A stretch of DNA of 64,000 nucleotides from Pseudorhizobium endolithicum (GTDB lineage: Bacteria; Pseudomonadota; Alphaproteobacteria; Rhizobiales; Rhizobiaceae). Every line of letters begins with the position of its first letter. Position 1 is the stretch's first letter. The position numbers were made by a program, and so were the translations under genes. Positions 33,108 to 42,604 of the stretch are shown in pieces. The notes under the pieces are model-generated. The model ran no database searches. It was not told where the DNA came from and saw nothing but the letters and a program-made list of their open reading frames with translations. The stretch lies in assembly GCF_902153245.2 (NCBI RefSeq), contig NZ_CABFWF030000001.1:124001-188000 (forward strand), written 5' to 3'.

Positions 33108-33956
33108 TTACGGCCGCCGCTGGTTCTGATCGCAGTCCGGCTTGTCGAGAACCTCCAGCTTCGACAAGCTTCCGCTGAGTACGAAGTCGCCGTAGTCCAT
33201 GGTGAGGTCGCGGGTGATGCCGTTGTCGTAAAGCTTGAAGGACATGGAGTAGACCGGCATGGCGTCTCCCTCCGCCCCTTCGCTGAAATAGGCGATGGTG
33301 ACGGGCCAGTAGGCGGCCTGGGAGAATTCTCCTGCCCTTTCGGCGTCGTCCCCCGCCTCCTGCTGCGGCGTCTGCTGCGGGCCAATGACCGTATTGGTGA
33401 TCATGCTCTGGTCGCCGTTCTCCGAACCGTCGAAGATCCGGGTCTCGAAGAAGCGCTTCCCGCTTTTCGCGTTCTTGATGACCTCCAGCATATGCTCGGT
33501 CGGAAAGGCGCTGGCGACCAGTTCGATCTCCCGGGGATCCGGACGCTCGATCTCGACCTTTACCTTCGAATCGTCCTCCCTCGCCTCCCCCGACACCTCC
33601 TTGTCCATCTGCTCGTCGGTGAAGGACTTCGTCTCGAAGCGGAACTCGTCCCTCTGCATGTCCTCGAAAGTGGTCGTCTGCTGATCGGTCAGGCGGGTCT
33701 CTTCGCCCGTATTGATGCGCGTGACGAAGCGGAAATTGGTGGTGAAGCCGGTGCAGGCGGAGCCGGTGAATTCGTAGACCATCCGGCCGTTCATGCCCTC
33801 GATCCCGGAGCGCTCGGATGAGTCCTTCAGTTTCAGATCATAGACGGCACGATGCGGCAGAAGAACTGCAGCCCCTTCCACGCCGGCCGGAGCCGATGCT
33901 GCGGATCCGGCAGCAAGCCCGAAAGCGAGGATTGCCGCACGTCCCTGGTTGATCAT
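33108..33956 (-). CDS. eipB: EipB-type periplasmic envelope integrity protein (DUF1849)
   Basis: 282 residues with a signal peptide and the DUF1849 core: V-L-L-P-H-R-A-V-Y-D-L-K-L, M-V-Y-E-F-T-G, G-E-E-T-R-L-T-D-Q-Q-T-T-T-F-E. Two Cys (68 and 275) match the conserved disulfide of Brucella EipB, a periplasmic beta-spiral protein needed for cell-envelope integrity. It is divergent from the RidA gene. Confidence 0.88.
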   Translation of the reverse strand: MINQGRAAILAFGLAAGSAASAPAGVEGAAVLLPHRAVYDLKLKDSSERSGIEGMNGRMVYEFTGSACTGFTTNFRFVTRINTGEETRLTDQQTTTFEDMQRDEFRFETKSFTDEQMDKEVSGEAREDDSKVKVEIERPDPREIELVASAFPTEHMLEVIKNAKSGKRFFETRIFDGSENGDQSMITNTVIGPQQTPQQEAGDDAERAGEFSQAAYWPVTIAYFSEGAEGDAMPVYSMSFKLYDNGITRDLTMDYGDFVLSGSLSKLEVLDKPDCDQNQRRP

Positions 33957-34067
33957 TCACAATCTCCTGTTGGACTCACCGAGGGTGTTATATGAACGCC
34001 ATTCAGTGAGGCTATCGCCTTTGAATGCCGGATTTTCGAGACGTTTACAACAGAACTGGAGTCGCCC

Positions 34068-34538
34068 GTGTCCGAAGCCATAGAAAGCCGCCTCAGGGAG
34101 AAGGGGATCACGCTGCCCGTAGCGGCCGCCCCCGCGGCCAATTATGTCCCCTATACGATCAGCGGAAACACGCTCTACCTCTCCGGACAGTTGCCGATCG
34201 AAAACGGCAAAGTTGCGGTGACCGGTCTCGTGGGTCGCGATATCGATGTCGCAGCCGCGCAGCGGGCGGCCGAATTGTGCGCCGTCAACATCCTCGCCCA
34301 GGCAAAGGCGGCGCTCGGCGGCGATCTGGGACGGGTACGCCGTATCCTCAAGCTCAACGGCTTCGTCGCCTCCACGCCCGATTTCACGGAACAGCACCTC
34401 GTCATCAACGGCGCCTCCAACCTCATCGCCGAAATCCTGGGCGAAGCCGGCAGGCATGCGCGTGCAGCCGTCGGCATGGCGGCTCTGCCGCTGAATGCCT
34501 CCGTGGAAATCGACGCCATCATAGAGATCGAAGCATGA
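34068..34538 (+). CDS. RidA/YjgF-family protein
   Basis: 156 residues, including P-Y-T-I-S-G-N-T-L-Y-L-S-G-Q, G-x-D-I-D-V-A-A-A-Q-R-A-A and the C-terminal A-R-A-A-V-G-M-A-A-L-P-L-N-A-S-V-E-I. RidA enzymes hydrolyse reactive enamines and imines. The GTG at 34068 has GGAG upstream. It overlaps the next gene by ATGA and starts a four-gene operon. Confidence 0.9.
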   Translation: MSEAIESRLREKGITLPVAAAPAANYVPYTISGNTLYLSGQLPIENGKVAVTGLVGRDIDVAAAQRAAELCAVNILAQAKAALGGDLGRVRRILKLNGFVASTPDFTEQHLVINGASNLIAEILGEAGRHARAAVGMAALPLNASVEIDAIIEIEA

Positions 34539-35260
34539 GCACCGCCGACTGGATCAGGGACGTGCCCGTGGCCCATCGCGGCTACCACGACATGAACAAA
34601 ACCGTATGGGAAAACACGCTTTCCGCCTTCTCCCGTGCCGCCGAGGCCAGCTTCGCCATCGAATGCGATGTCCAACTTGCCGCCGACAGCGTGCCGGTGG
34701 TCTTCCACGACCATGACCTCGAACGCCTCTGCGGCATCAAGGGCGATGTGCGCGAACGCACCTCTGCAGAGCTCGGCATGTTGGCCGTTGGCGGCACCGC
34801 CGACCGGATCCCGACCCTCAAGCAGATGCTGAAGCTGGTGGCCGGCAAGGTTCCGCTGGTCATCGAGATCAAGGGCCGCGCCGGCGAGGACGACGGCTTC
34901 GCGGAGGCAGTGCTGGAGGCGCTGGAGGGCTACGAGGGGAAGGTCGCGCTGATGAGCTTCGACCACCACAGCCTCAAGGACCTCAAGAACGCCGGCTCTC
35001 CCTACCCTGTCGGATTGACGGCCGAAGGCATGAAACCGGAGGATCTGTTCCGTCATGATGACGCGATGCATCTGGGCCTCGACTTCATCTCCTATCACCA
35101 CGGCCACCTGCCCAACAGCTTCGTCACCGGCCGGCGACAATCCGGCATTCCGGTGATTACCTGGACCGTCAGGGATGAAAACGCCCGCAGGCATACCTAT
35201 ACTCATGCGGACCAGATGACCTTCGAGGGCTTCGACCCACGGGAGACCGCTTCCGCCTAG
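34535..35260 (+). CDS. Glycerophosphodiester phosphodiesterase
   Basis: 241 residues with the GDPD motif: A-H-R-G-Y at 13-17, W-E-N-T-L-S-A-F, I-E-C-D-V-Q and F-H-D-H-D-L-E-R-L as metal and acid-base sites, closing W-T-V-R-D-E. No signal peptide, so it would act in the cytosol on imported or internal glycerophosphodiesters. Coupled to RidA upstream and followed one base later by an acetyltransferase. Confidence 0.9.
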   Translation: MSTADWIRDVPVAHRGYHDMNKTVWENTLSAFSRAAEASFAIECDVQLAADSVPVVFHDHDLERLCGIKGDVRERTSAELGMLAVGGTADRIPTLKQMLKLVAGKVPLVIEIKGRAGEDDGFAEAVLEALEGYEGKVALMSFDHHSLKDLKNAGSPYPVGLTAEGMKPEDLFRHDDAMHLGLDFISYHHGHLPNSFVTGRRQSGIPVITWTVRDENARRHTYTHADQMTFEGFDPRETASA

Positions 35261-35261
35261 G

Positions 35262-36479
35262 ATGACCGAACCGCTTTCCATCCGCATCGAGAAGAGCTTT
35301 GCCGCGATCCAGCCGGAGCGCTGGGCGCGGCTTTCCGGGGCGTCGAAGTCCGGGCCCGGCATCTACAATCCGTTTCTGTCGCATGCCTACCTCTCCGCCA
35401 TGGAAGAGTCCGGATCCGCCACCGCCAGGACCGGATGGCTTGGGCACCACATGCTGCTGGAAGATGCGGACGGGGCGCTGCTGGGTGCCATCCCCGGCTA
35501 CCTGAAAAGCCACAGCCAGGGGGAATACGTCTTCGACCACGGATGGGCTGACGCCTTCGAACGTGCGGGCGGTCGCTACTATCCCAAGATCCAATGCAGC
35601 ATTCCCTTCACACCGGCGACGGGGCCTCGTCTTCTGGTCACCGAGGGCGCGGATGAGGAAGCCGTCCGGGCCACGCTTGCCGCAGGTCTCCGGCAGGTGA
35701 CACAGCAGCTCGGCGTCTCATCCGCCCATGTCACCTTCCTGCCGAAGGAGGAACTGCCCTTCCTCGAGGAGGCGGGCTACCTCCACCGCACCGACCAGCA
35801 ATTCCACTTCATCAACGCAGGTTATGCCGACCACGATGCCTTTCTCGAAACGCTCGCCTCGCGCAAGCGGAAAGCCCTGAAAAAGGAACGGCGAGCCGCT
35901 CTGGAGAACGGCATCGCCATCGACTGGCTGACCGGCAGCGACCTTACCGAAGACATCTGGGACCAGTTCTTCGCCTTCTACATGGACACCGGCAGCCGCA
36001 AGTGGGGCCGCCCCTACCTCACCCGCAGCTTCTATTCCCTGATCGGCGAGCGCATGGCGGACGACATCCTGCTGGTCATGGCGAGACGCGGCGGCCGCTA
36101 CATAGCCGGGGCCATTAACTTCATCGGCGGCGACACGCTCTACGGCCGCCACTGGGGCTGCGTCGAGGACCATCCTTTCCTGCATTTCGAGGTCTGCTAC
36201 CATCAGGCTATCGACTTCGCGCTGGCGAAGGGGCTGAAACGGGTCGAGGCCGGCGCGCAGGGCCAACACAAGCTGGCACGCGGATACCTGCCGGTGACGA
36301 CGCATTCCGCCCACTACATCGCCCATCCGGGCCTGAGGCGGGCCGTGGCCGACTACCTCGAGCGCGAGCGGCTGGAGGTGGAGCATGTCGGCGAATATCT
36401 CGAAGCCCACAGCCCCTTTCGCAAGGACGAGCGGCAGCAGCAAGAACGACGAATAGACGAAGGAGAGGAATGCCAATGA
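35262..36479 (+). CDS. FemAB/GNAT-like acetyltransferase family protein (405 aa)
   Basis: The large double GNAT-like fold of the DUF482/FemAB-type family: N-P-F-L-S-H-A-Y-L-x-A-M-E-E-S-G-S near the N terminus, then P-A-T-G-P-R-L-L, R-K-R-K-A-L-K-K-E-R and G-R-H-W-G-C with H-F-E-V-C-Y-H-Q. These proteins are annotated as peptidoglycan-related or GNAT-family; substrates are unknown. It overlaps the HIT gene by four bases. Confidence 0.82.
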   Translation: MTEPLSIRIEKSFAAIQPERWARLSGASKSGPGIYNPFLSHAYLSAMEESGSATARTGWLGHHMLLEDADGALLGAIPGYLKSHSQGEYVFDHGWADAFERAGGRYYPKIQCSIPFTPATGPRLLVTEGADEEAVRATLAAGLRQVTQQLGVSSAHVTFLPKEELPFLEEAGYLHRTDQQFHFINAGYADHDAFLETLASRKRKALKKERRAALENGIAIDWLTGSDLTEDIWDQFFAFYMDTGSRKWGRPYLTRSFYSLIGERMADDILLVMARRGGRYIAGAINFIGGDTLYGRHWGCVEDHPFLHFEVCYHQAIDFALAKGLKRVEAGAQGQHKLARGYLPVTTHSAHYIAHPGLRRAVADYLERERLEVEHVGEYLEAHSPFRKDERQQQERRIDEGEECQ

Positions 36480-36901
36480 GTGGCCCGGCCTATGACGACA
36501 ACAATATCTTCGCCAAGATCCTCCGTGGCGAGATCCCCTGCCACAAGGTTTATGAGGACGAAGACACCCTCGCCTTCATGGACGTGATGCCCCAGGCGCC
36601 CGGCCATCTGCTGGTCGTGCCGAAATCACCCTCCCGCAACCTCCTCGATGCGGACCCCGTTGCTCTTTCGAAGACGATCCCGGTTGTCCAGAAGCTCGCG
36701 AAGGCGGCAAAGGAAGCCTTTGATGCCGACGGTATCTTCATCGCCCAGTTCAACGAGCCTGCCGCCGGTCAGACGGTCTATCACCTGCACTTCCACGTCA
36801 TCCCGCGCCGCGAAGGCGAGCCGCTCAGGCCGCATTCTGGCAAGATGGAAGATGGTGACATCCTGAAGGCTGATGCCGAGAAGATCAGGGCCGTCCTGTA
36901 G
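36476..36901 (+). CDS. HIT-family nucleotide hydrolase/transferase
   Basis: The HIT triad H-L-H-F-H-V-I-P is at about 103-110, with I-F-A-K-I-L-R-G-E-I-P near the start. The length (141 aa) is typical of HinT-like proteins, which hydrolyse adenosine phosphoramidates. The second ATG at 36476 is preferred: it makes an ATGA overlap with the previous stop and sits eight bases from GGAGAGG, while the first at 36470 is too close. Last gene of the RidA-GDPD-acetyltransferase operon. Confidence 0.9.
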   Translation: MSGPAYDDNNIFAKILRGEIPCHKVYEDEDTLAFMDVMPQAPGHLLVVPKSPSRNLLDADPVALSKTIPVVQKLAKAAKEAFDADGIFIAQFNEPAAGQTVYHLHFHVIPRREGEPLRPHSGKMEDGDILKADAEKIRAVL

Positions 36902-36958
36902 GCATGCTCGCAAACCAGAAGAGAGGCAGGTCAGCCTCCCTTTCTCATTGCACGGATG

Positions 36959-37816
36959 TCAGACCGGGCTCACATAGCCGTTCCGGCGCGGAAACGGCCA
37001 GCCCGACAAGAGGTCCATGTCCGGCCGGAACACCTCCACCTTCAGCGGATAGCAGGCGGCGGCATCGCTGGAATGCGAGTTGCCGCACTCTCCTCCCGGG
37101 CAAGCGGAGAGAGCACCCAGCAGGTCGATCTCCGCGAAGAACTCCAAATAGTCCCCCGGCCGCACTGGGCTCGCCTTCATGAAGTACTGGTGCGTGTCCT
37201 TCGTGAAGCCGGTGCACATGAAGACGTTCAGGACGTCGTGGACATGCGGTTCCGCCTCCTTGAACGACATTCCCCGGGCAGAAGACAGCGCGCGGCAAAG
37301 GTTGGAATGGCAGCAGTTGTGATAGTCGCCGCCGCCCAAGAGCCGGTTCGTGTAGGGATCGCAGCGCGTGCCGATGACGTCATGCACGCCTGCACCATCA
37401 TCGTCCCAGCCATACCAAGCGAGCGTATCGTGGGTGATGGTCGCCATCGGCCGCAGCGATGGCAGCGTGCTCCAGAGCCGGTCACCGACGGACACGTGTG
37501 TCGCATGCAGCGCCCGCGTCTTGCCGCTGAAGAACCGCTCGTTGAGGTCGTTGGCATTCCAGAGGTTGAGATCCCCCACCTGCGGGCCGTCAACGCTGAC
37601 GACACGGAAGAAATACCCCTTCGGCACCGTAAATGTGCGCCCGTCACGCGGCGGCACGATCACCTCGTCGATCTTCTCCAGCGTCTCCCGGGCCTTTCCC
37701 AGCCGATCCAGGTCCGGCGCTGCCAGCGTCCCGTTCGGATAAACCACTACGGGCTTTCTCGACCGGCGCTCGGCCGCGTCGGCGGGTTCTGCTGAGGGAA
37801 GGCTTCTGTCTGTCAT
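36959..37816 (-). CDS. DUF1989 (urea-carboxylase-associated) family protein
   Basis: 285 residues with G-D-L-N-L-W-N-A-N-D-L-N-E-R, C-C-H-S-N-L-C-R-A-L and C-M-C-T-G-F-like segments of the DUF1989 family, whose members accompany urea carboxylase or act near amide metabolism. The function of single copies is unknown. It follows azlC and azlD on the same strand 50 bp away, so it may belong with that exporter. The start is the ATG at 37816; an upstream in-frame ATG also exists. Confidence 0.78.
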   Translation of the reverse strand: MTDRSLPSAEPADAAERRSRKPVVVYPNGTLAAPDLDRLGKARETLEKIDEVIVPPRDGRTFTVPKGYFFRVVSVDGPQVGDLNLWNANDLNERFFSGKTRALHATHVSVGDRLWSTLPSLRPMATITHDTLAWYGWDDDGAGVHDVIGTRCDPYTNRLLGGGDYHNCCHSNLCRALSSARGMSFKEAEPHVHDVLNVFMCTGFTKDTHQYFMKASPVRPGDYLEFFAEIDLLGALSACPGGECGNSHSSDAAACYPLKVEVFRPDMDLLSGWPFPRRNGYVSPV

Positions 37817-37866
37817 GGGGATCCCGTATCGGTGAGGCATGGTATGGAGTGGCATGTTGGGTAGCG

Positions 37867-38205
37867 CTAGAAGCCAAGCCAGTAAAGGCCAAGCCCCAGG
37901 ACTACAGTCGAGGTGACGACTGCAACGCCGATCCGCTGGCCCGCGACGAGGAATGCAGCAAACCCTATCCCGGCAGCGAGCAGTCGCAGCCAGAGCGGGG
38001 ATTCGGCAAGCGTTCCGGTGGGGAAGACGATGAGCTTGGCAGTCACGGCCATGACCAGGGCAGTGGCTACCGCCCTCACCCAGTGCAGCGCCTCGGAGTC
38101 TTCGTCCAGCCTGTTGCCCGCCAGGACGCCGAGCCAGCGCCAGATATCCGTCGCCAGCCACCCCGCAACGGCGATCACGACATAGGGCCACCACTCACCG
38201 CCCAT
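37867..38205 (-). CDS. azlD: AzlD-family branched-chain amino-acid transport subunit
   Basis: 112 residues with three or four hydrophobic spans, the size and spacing of AzlD, the small partner of AzlC. The pair exports branched-chain amino acids or related azaleucine-like analogues. Its start overlaps the azlC stop by 11 bp. Confidence 0.85.
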   Translation of the reverse strand: MGGEWWPYVVIAVAGWLATDIWRWLGVLAGNRLDEDSEALHWVRAVATALVMAVTAKLIVFPTGTLAESPLWLRLLAAGIGFAAFLVAGQRIGVAVVTSTVVLGLGLYWLGF

Positions 38206-38956
38206 GTTGTTCCCCTGTCTGCGGCTCCCGTTTACGTCCCCGGATCCAGATCCGGTCGATCAGATAGGCAGCCGTCCCGCCGCCGATCCCGGCATAGAGG
38301 ACATCGAAACCAGGTGAGATCACCGCCATGAGCGGTCCGGCTGCCACGCCGATGATGAAGGCCAGTTTCACCACGGCCTGGCGAGCCGTCGCCCAGATCG
38401 AGGCGAGGAAATAGACCGGGGTGAGCATGAAGAGCGCCCCCGACACGAGCGGCGGGAAACCTTCGACGATGCCGTAGCAGACCGCGACGATCAGGGTATT
38501 GGTCAGCGTCAGCGTGATGCCGAAACCGGCAAAGAAGATCGCCCGGTGCTCCCGTGGCACGTCCTTGAGGCGCTGCGTCGCGAAGACCCAAGCAGTAATG
38601 GCAATGAAGTGCGACAGAAACAGAAGCAGCCAGGCCGGCGTACGGCTGGTCCGCATCTCCGGCACGAGCGAAGCGACCATCGGCATCAGGCGGATCGATG
38701 AGAGTGTGACGGCGGCGAAGCAAGCGGCGATGTGGGCACCACCCGCCATCATCCCGACCAGGATCATCTTGGCCGGAAGCGCCCAGATCGAAATGGTCAT
38801 GAAGATCGCTTCGCCACGGCTGATGCCGGACTCGAAGGCAAACGCACTGAAGCCGACGAAGGAGGTCATCAGGATCAGCGCAGGTAGCGAGGTGATGCCC
38901 CTCATCCCGGAAAGAAACCAGAAGAAGGCAGGCTGGATATCACTGCTTGGAGACAT
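38195..38956 (-). CDS. azlC: AzlC-family branched-chain amino-acid exporter
   Basis: 253 residues with seven or so hydrophobic spans. F-A-F-E-S-G-I-S-R-G-E-A near residue 40 and S-S-I-R-L-M-P-M near 86-93 are typical AzlC elements. Start 38956 is the first ATG that fits the usual N terminus; an upstream TTG at 38998 lies inside the clpA terminator. No Shine-Dalgarno is obvious. Confidence 0.85.
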   Translation of the reverse strand: MSPSSDIQPAFFWFLSGMRGITSLPALILMTSFVGFSAFAFESGISRGEAIFMTISIWALPAKMILVGMMAGGAHIAACFAAVTLSSIRLMPMVASLVPEMRTSRTPAWLLLFLSHFIAITAWVFATQRLKDVPREHRAIFFAGFGITLTLTNTLIVAVCYGIVEGFPPLVSGALFMLTPVYFLASIWATARQAVVKLAFIIGVAAGPLMAVISPGFDVLYAGIGGGTAAYLIDRIWIRGRKREPQTGEQHGR

Positions 38957-38995
38957 GAGGAACCGAAGGCAAAGCGGGCTGTGCCGCAGGAATGA

Positions 38996-39022
38996 CAATG
39001 CCGGGCTCTGGACCCGGCATTG
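38996..39022 (-). terminator. Terminator-like hairpin after clpA
   Basis: A perfect 10-bp stem (38996-39005 with 39013-39022, CAATGCCGGG arms) with a seven-base loop, followed on the minus strand by TCATTCC. The weak T-run makes read-through into azlC possible. Confidence 0.6.
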
Positions 39023-39039
39023 CTGTTCTGGTGGTGGGA

Positions 39040-41556
39040 TTACTTCGACTTCGGCACGCGTGGCACAATGCTGCCCTTGCGAGGCGGCGTCTTCGGTGCC
39101 TCCTCGGAGGCCGTCACGTCAGCTTCAGCCATCGGCCGGCCCGTTTCGCCATCATCCCTGTCCTTGGTCTTCTTCGGACGCGCCTTCTTCGCTTTTGCGC
39201 CAGCCTCTTCCGAAGCCTCTTCGACTTCGGCTTCCGGCTTCGGCTTCACCGGCACGGCTTCCGGTATGCACTCCAGGATCAGGCCGTCGGTGCCGTCTTC
39301 CTGCTTGCCGACCGTTACGTGAACCACGCCGCCCTTGCGCAGCTTGCCGAACAGGATTTCGTTGGCAAGCGGCTTCTTGATGTGCTCCTGGATGACACGT
39401 GCCAGCGGCCGTGCCCCCATCCGCTCGTCATAGCCCTTCTCGGCCAGCCAGGCGATCGCATCCGGCTGCAGGTCGAAGGTGACGTTCCGCTCGGAAAGCT
39501 GCGTCTCCAACTGCATGACGAACTTCTGCACGACCTGATGGATGACCTCGGTGGGCAGCGGCGCAAAGGGAATCGTCGCGTCGAGACGGTTGCGGAATTC
39601 CGGCGTAAATAGACGGTTCAGCGCCTCCTCGTCTTCGCCGGTGCGCTTTGACGAACCGAAGCCAATCGCGGCCTTGGCCATTTCCGAAGCACCCGCATTG
39701 GTCGTCATGATCAGGATGACGTTACGGAAGTCGATCTTCTTGCCGTTGTGGTCAGTCAGCGATCCATGGTCCATCACCTGCAACAGGATGTTGAAGATGT
39801 CCGGATGCGCCTTCTCGATCTCGTCGAGCAGGACCACGCTGTGCGGATGCTGATCGACGCTGTCGGTCAGCAGGCCGCCCTGGTCGAATCCGACATAGCC
39901 GGGAGGTGCGCCGAGCAGACGCGAGACCGTGTGCCGCTCCATGTATTCCGACATGTCGAACCGTAGCAGTTCCACGCCGAGCGACGATGCCAACTGCTTG
40001 GCAACCTCCGTCTTGCCGACACCCGTCGGCCCGGAGAAGACGTAGGCGCCGATCGGCTTGTTCGGCTCGCGCAGGCCGGCGCGAGCAAGCTTGATGGAGG
40101 TCGACAGGGCCTCGATCGCCTTGTCCTGGCCGTAGACGACCGAACGAAGCTCCTTCTCCAGGTTGGCGAGAACCATCTCGTCGTCCTTCGAAACGGTCTT
40201 CGGCGGGATTCGGGCCATGGTCGCGATTGTCGCCTCGATCTCCTTCTCGGTGATCAGCTTCCGCCGCTTGGAGGCCGGTAACAGCATCTGCGCCGCCCCC
40301 GTCTCGTCGATCACGTCGATCGCCTTGTCCGGCAGCTTGCGGTCGGAGATGTAGCGGGCCGACAGTTCGACAGCGGACTTGATCGCCTCGTTCGTGTAGC
40401 GGAGCTTGTGGTACTCCTCGAAATAAGGCTTCAGCCCCTTCATGATCTCGATCGCATCCTCGACCGACGGTTCGTTGACGTCGATCTTCTGGAAACGGCG
40501 GACGAGCGCCCGGTCCTTCTCGAAGAACTGGCGATACTCCTTGTAGGTGGTCGACCCGATGCAGCGGATCGCGCCCGAGGACAGTGCCGGCTTCAGCAGG
40601 TTGGACGCATCCATCGCACCGCCGGAGGTGGCGCCGGCGCCGATGACGGTATGGATCTCGTCGATGAAAAGCACGGCTCCGGGATACTCCTCGAGCTCCT
40701 TCACCACCTGCTTCAGGCGCTCCTCGAAATCGCCGCGGTAGCGGGTTCCAGCCAGCAGCGTGCCCATGTCGAGCGAGAAGATTGTGGCATCCGCAAGCGC
40801 CTCGGGCACCTTGCCCTCGACGATGCGCTTGGCGAGACCTTCGGCGATCGCTGTCTTGCCCACGCCGGGATCACCCACGTAGAGCGGGTTGTTCTTGGAG
40901 CGGCGGCAGAGCACCTGGATTGTCCGATTGACCTCCGAGTGGCGGCCGATCAGCGGATCGATCCGCCCGTCCTTCGCCTTTTCGTTGAGGTTGACGCAGT
41001 AGGCCTTCAAGGCCTCCGCCGGCTTCTTGCCGGGACCCTCGTCCTGCTCGCGGGAAGGCTTGGCATCGGCATCGCTCTCTTCTGCGCCGCGTGGCGGACG
41101 CACGGTGGACGAGCCGGGACGCTTGCCGATCCCGTGCGAGATGTAGTTGACCGCGTCGTAGCGGGTCATCTCCTGTTCCTGGAGGAAGAAGGCGGCATGG
41201 CTTTCCCGCTCGGCGAAGATCGCCACGAGCACGTTGGCGCCCGTGACTTCTTCCCGGCCGGAGGACTGGACGTGGATCACCGCGCGCTGGATGACGCGCT
41301 GGAAGCCCGAGGTCGGCTTGGAATCCTCGTCGTAACCGGTGATAAGGTTGGCGAGCTCGTTGTCGACATAGTCTGTCACGGTCTTGCGCAGGGCATCGAG
41401 GTTGACGTTACAAGCACCCATGACCGCTGCTGCATCGGCATCGTCGATCAATGCCAGAAGCAGGTGCTCGAGCGTGGCATATTCATGATGCCGCTCGTTC
41501 GCATAGGTCAGTGCCTGGTGTAGCGCCTTTTCAAGACTAGGCGAAAAAGTTGGCAC
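39040..41556 (-). CDS. clpA: ATP-dependent Clp protease ATP-binding subunit ClpA
   Basis: 838 residues: an N-terminal Clp repeat domain (about 1-140), two AAA modules with Walker A G-D-P-G-V-G-K-T and G-P-T-G-V-G-K-T, and Walker B segments V-L-F-I-D-E-I-H and V-V-L-L-D-E-I-E-K-A-H. A Lys/Glu/Ala-rich C-terminal tail extends past the usual E. coli end. ClpA feeds unfolded proteins to ClpP. The clpS adaptor gene lies 9 bp upstream in the same operon. Confidence 0.97.
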   Translation of the reverse strand: MPTFSPSLEKALHQALTYANERHHEYATLEHLLLALIDDADAAAVMGACNVNLDALRKTVTDYVDNELANLITGYDEDSKPTSGFQRVIQRAVIHVQSSGREEVTGANVLVAIFAERESHAAFFLQEQEMTRYDAVNYISHGIGKRPGSSTVRPPRGAEESDADAKPSREQDEGPGKKPAEALKAYCVNLNEKAKDGRIDPLIGRHSEVNRTIQVLCRRSKNNPLYVGDPGVGKTAIAEGLAKRIVEGKVPEALADATIFSLDMGTLLAGTRYRGDFEERLKQVVKELEEYPGAVLFIDEIHTVIGAGATSGGAMDASNLLKPALSSGAIRCIGSTTYKEYRQFFEKDRALVRRFQKIDVNEPSVEDAIEIMKGLKPYFEEYHKLRYTNEAIKSAVELSARYISDRKLPDKAIDVIDETGAAQMLLPASKRRKLITEKEIEATIATMARIPPKTVSKDDEMVLANLEKELRSVVYGQDKAIEALSTSIKLARAGLREPNKPIGAYVFSGPTGVGKTEVAKQLASSLGVELLRFDMSEYMERHTVSRLLGAPPGYVGFDQGGLLTDSVDQHPHSVVLLDEIEKAHPDIFNILLQVMDHGSLTDHNGKKIDFRNVILIMTTNAGASEMAKAAIGFGSSKRTGEDEEALNRLFTPEFRNRLDATIPFAPLPTEVIHQVVQKFVMQLETQLSERNVTFDLQPDAIAWLAEKGYDERMGARPLARVIQEHIKKPLANEILFGKLRKGGVVHVTVGKQEDGTDGLILECIPEAVPVKPKPEAEVEEASEEAGAKAKKARPKKTKDRDDGETGRPMAEADVTASEEAPKTPPRKGSIVPRVPKSK

Positions 41557-41565
41557 GTGGGCTCC

Positions 41566-41925
41566 TCACTTCTTTTCCATCACGCACTGGAGCGGATGCT
41601 GGTGCTGCCGGGCGAAATCCATGACCTGGCTCACCTTCGTTTCCGCAACCTCGTACGTGTAGATTCCGCATTCCCCCACGCCATGGTTATGGACGTGGAG
41701 CATGATCCGCGTGGCTGCTTCGCGATCCTTCTGGAAGAAGCGCTCCAGGATGTGGATGACGAACTCCATCGGGGTGTAGTCATCATTCAGCAGCAATACG
41801 CGGTACAGGTTCGGTTTCTTCGTCTTCGGCTTCGTGCGGGTGATGACGGACGTGCCGCGATTTGCGTTGTCCCCGTCGCCGCTTTTGTCATCTTGCATCA
41901 AGATCGGCCGTGCGATCATTTCCAT
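41566..41925 (-). CDS. clpS: ATP-dependent Clp protease adaptor ClpS
   Basis: 119 residues with the ClpS core: [28 protein letters not shown] and G-x-Y-x-x-E-V-A-E-T-K. It delivers N-degron substrates to ClpA. The N-terminal 35 residues are a disordered extension as usual. About 165 bp upstream contains no gene and ends at the phasin terminator. Confidence 0.95.
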   Translation of the reverse strand: MEMIARPILMQDDKSGDGDNANRGTSVITRTKPKTKKPNLYRVLLLNDDYTPMEFVIHILERFFQKDREAATRIMLHVHNHGVGECGIYTYEVAETKVSQVMDFARQHQHPLQCVMEKK

Positions 41926-42091
41926 TCATTCCCCAATCATCCGGCGATCGATCCATCGGCTCGGGCGGCGGACATCAGATCGTACTAACTTAGTTCATTG
42001 GGCGGCGATTTTAAGCCCCCTTCGCTCCTGCGCAATCACTATTCGCGGACGGCAGCCCTATTCCCGCAGATGTTTTACCCGCCGCGGAATC

Positions 42092-42120
42092 AAAAAGCCG
42101 GTGACGTTGCCATCACCGGC
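42092..42120 (-). terminator. Terminator of the phasin gene
   Basis: GCCGGTGA (42097-42104) pairs with TCACCGGC (42113-42120) and the minus strand then has TTTTT from the A-run at 42092-42096. A strong intrinsic terminator. Confidence 0.85.
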
Positions 42121-42146
42121 CGTGCCGATCCCATATGGCTGTGCAG

Positions 42147-42500
42147 CTACGCCGCCTCGGCCGCGACCACCGCGGTCGAACTGCCGGTCGGCACCCGCGC
42201 TTTCGACGCGTAGGCAGACTTCGCCAGATCCGCATATAGCTCGCTCAGCTTCCCCGCTTCCGCCACGAACGCATCGTAGGAAGACTTCATGTAATCCGCC
42301 TGCAACTGGTAGGCGTCCTCCAGACCACGTGCGGACATGAGCGACTCCATGAAGCTCGTCATGTCCTGAAAGGAGCGGCGGGAATAGTCTCCCGCCTCGG
42401 TGGCAATCGTCTGAAAACCCTTGGCCATCTCGGAATAGCTCTTCAGCATCTCCTCCATGACTTCGCTGCTTTTCCTGCTGGCATCATCAAAATTGAACAT
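42147..42500 (-). CDS. Phasin-family granule-associated protein (117 aa)
   Basis: An amphipathic all-helical protein with the phasin pattern: D-D-A-S-R-K-S-S, Y-S-E-M-A-K-G-F-Q-T-I-A, S-R-R-S-F-Q-D-M-T-S-F-M-E and Y-D-A-F-V-A-E-A-G-K-L-S-E-L-Y. Phasins coat polyhydroxybutyrate granules, so it would work with PhaC. It stands alone with its own terminator. Confidence 0.85.
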   Translation of the reverse strand: MFNFDDASRKSSEVMEEMLKSYSEMAKGFQTIATEAGDYSRRSFQDMTSFMESLMSARGLEDAYQLQADYMKSSYDAFVAEAGKLSELYADLAKSAYASKARVPTGSSTAVVAAEAA

Positions 42501-42604
42501 AGCAGTGCCCCTTGTTCATTCGGACCTGCTCATAAAATGACCGGCGGATGCGGGAGTCAAGGATTTTTGTGCGGCGCACAAAGTATACAGCCGGCGTGGC
42601 CGGA

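Noticed and set aside
34175..35362. A 395-codon frame opposite the RidA and GDPD genes
   Set aside because: Shadow; both real genes are on the plus strand with clear motifs.
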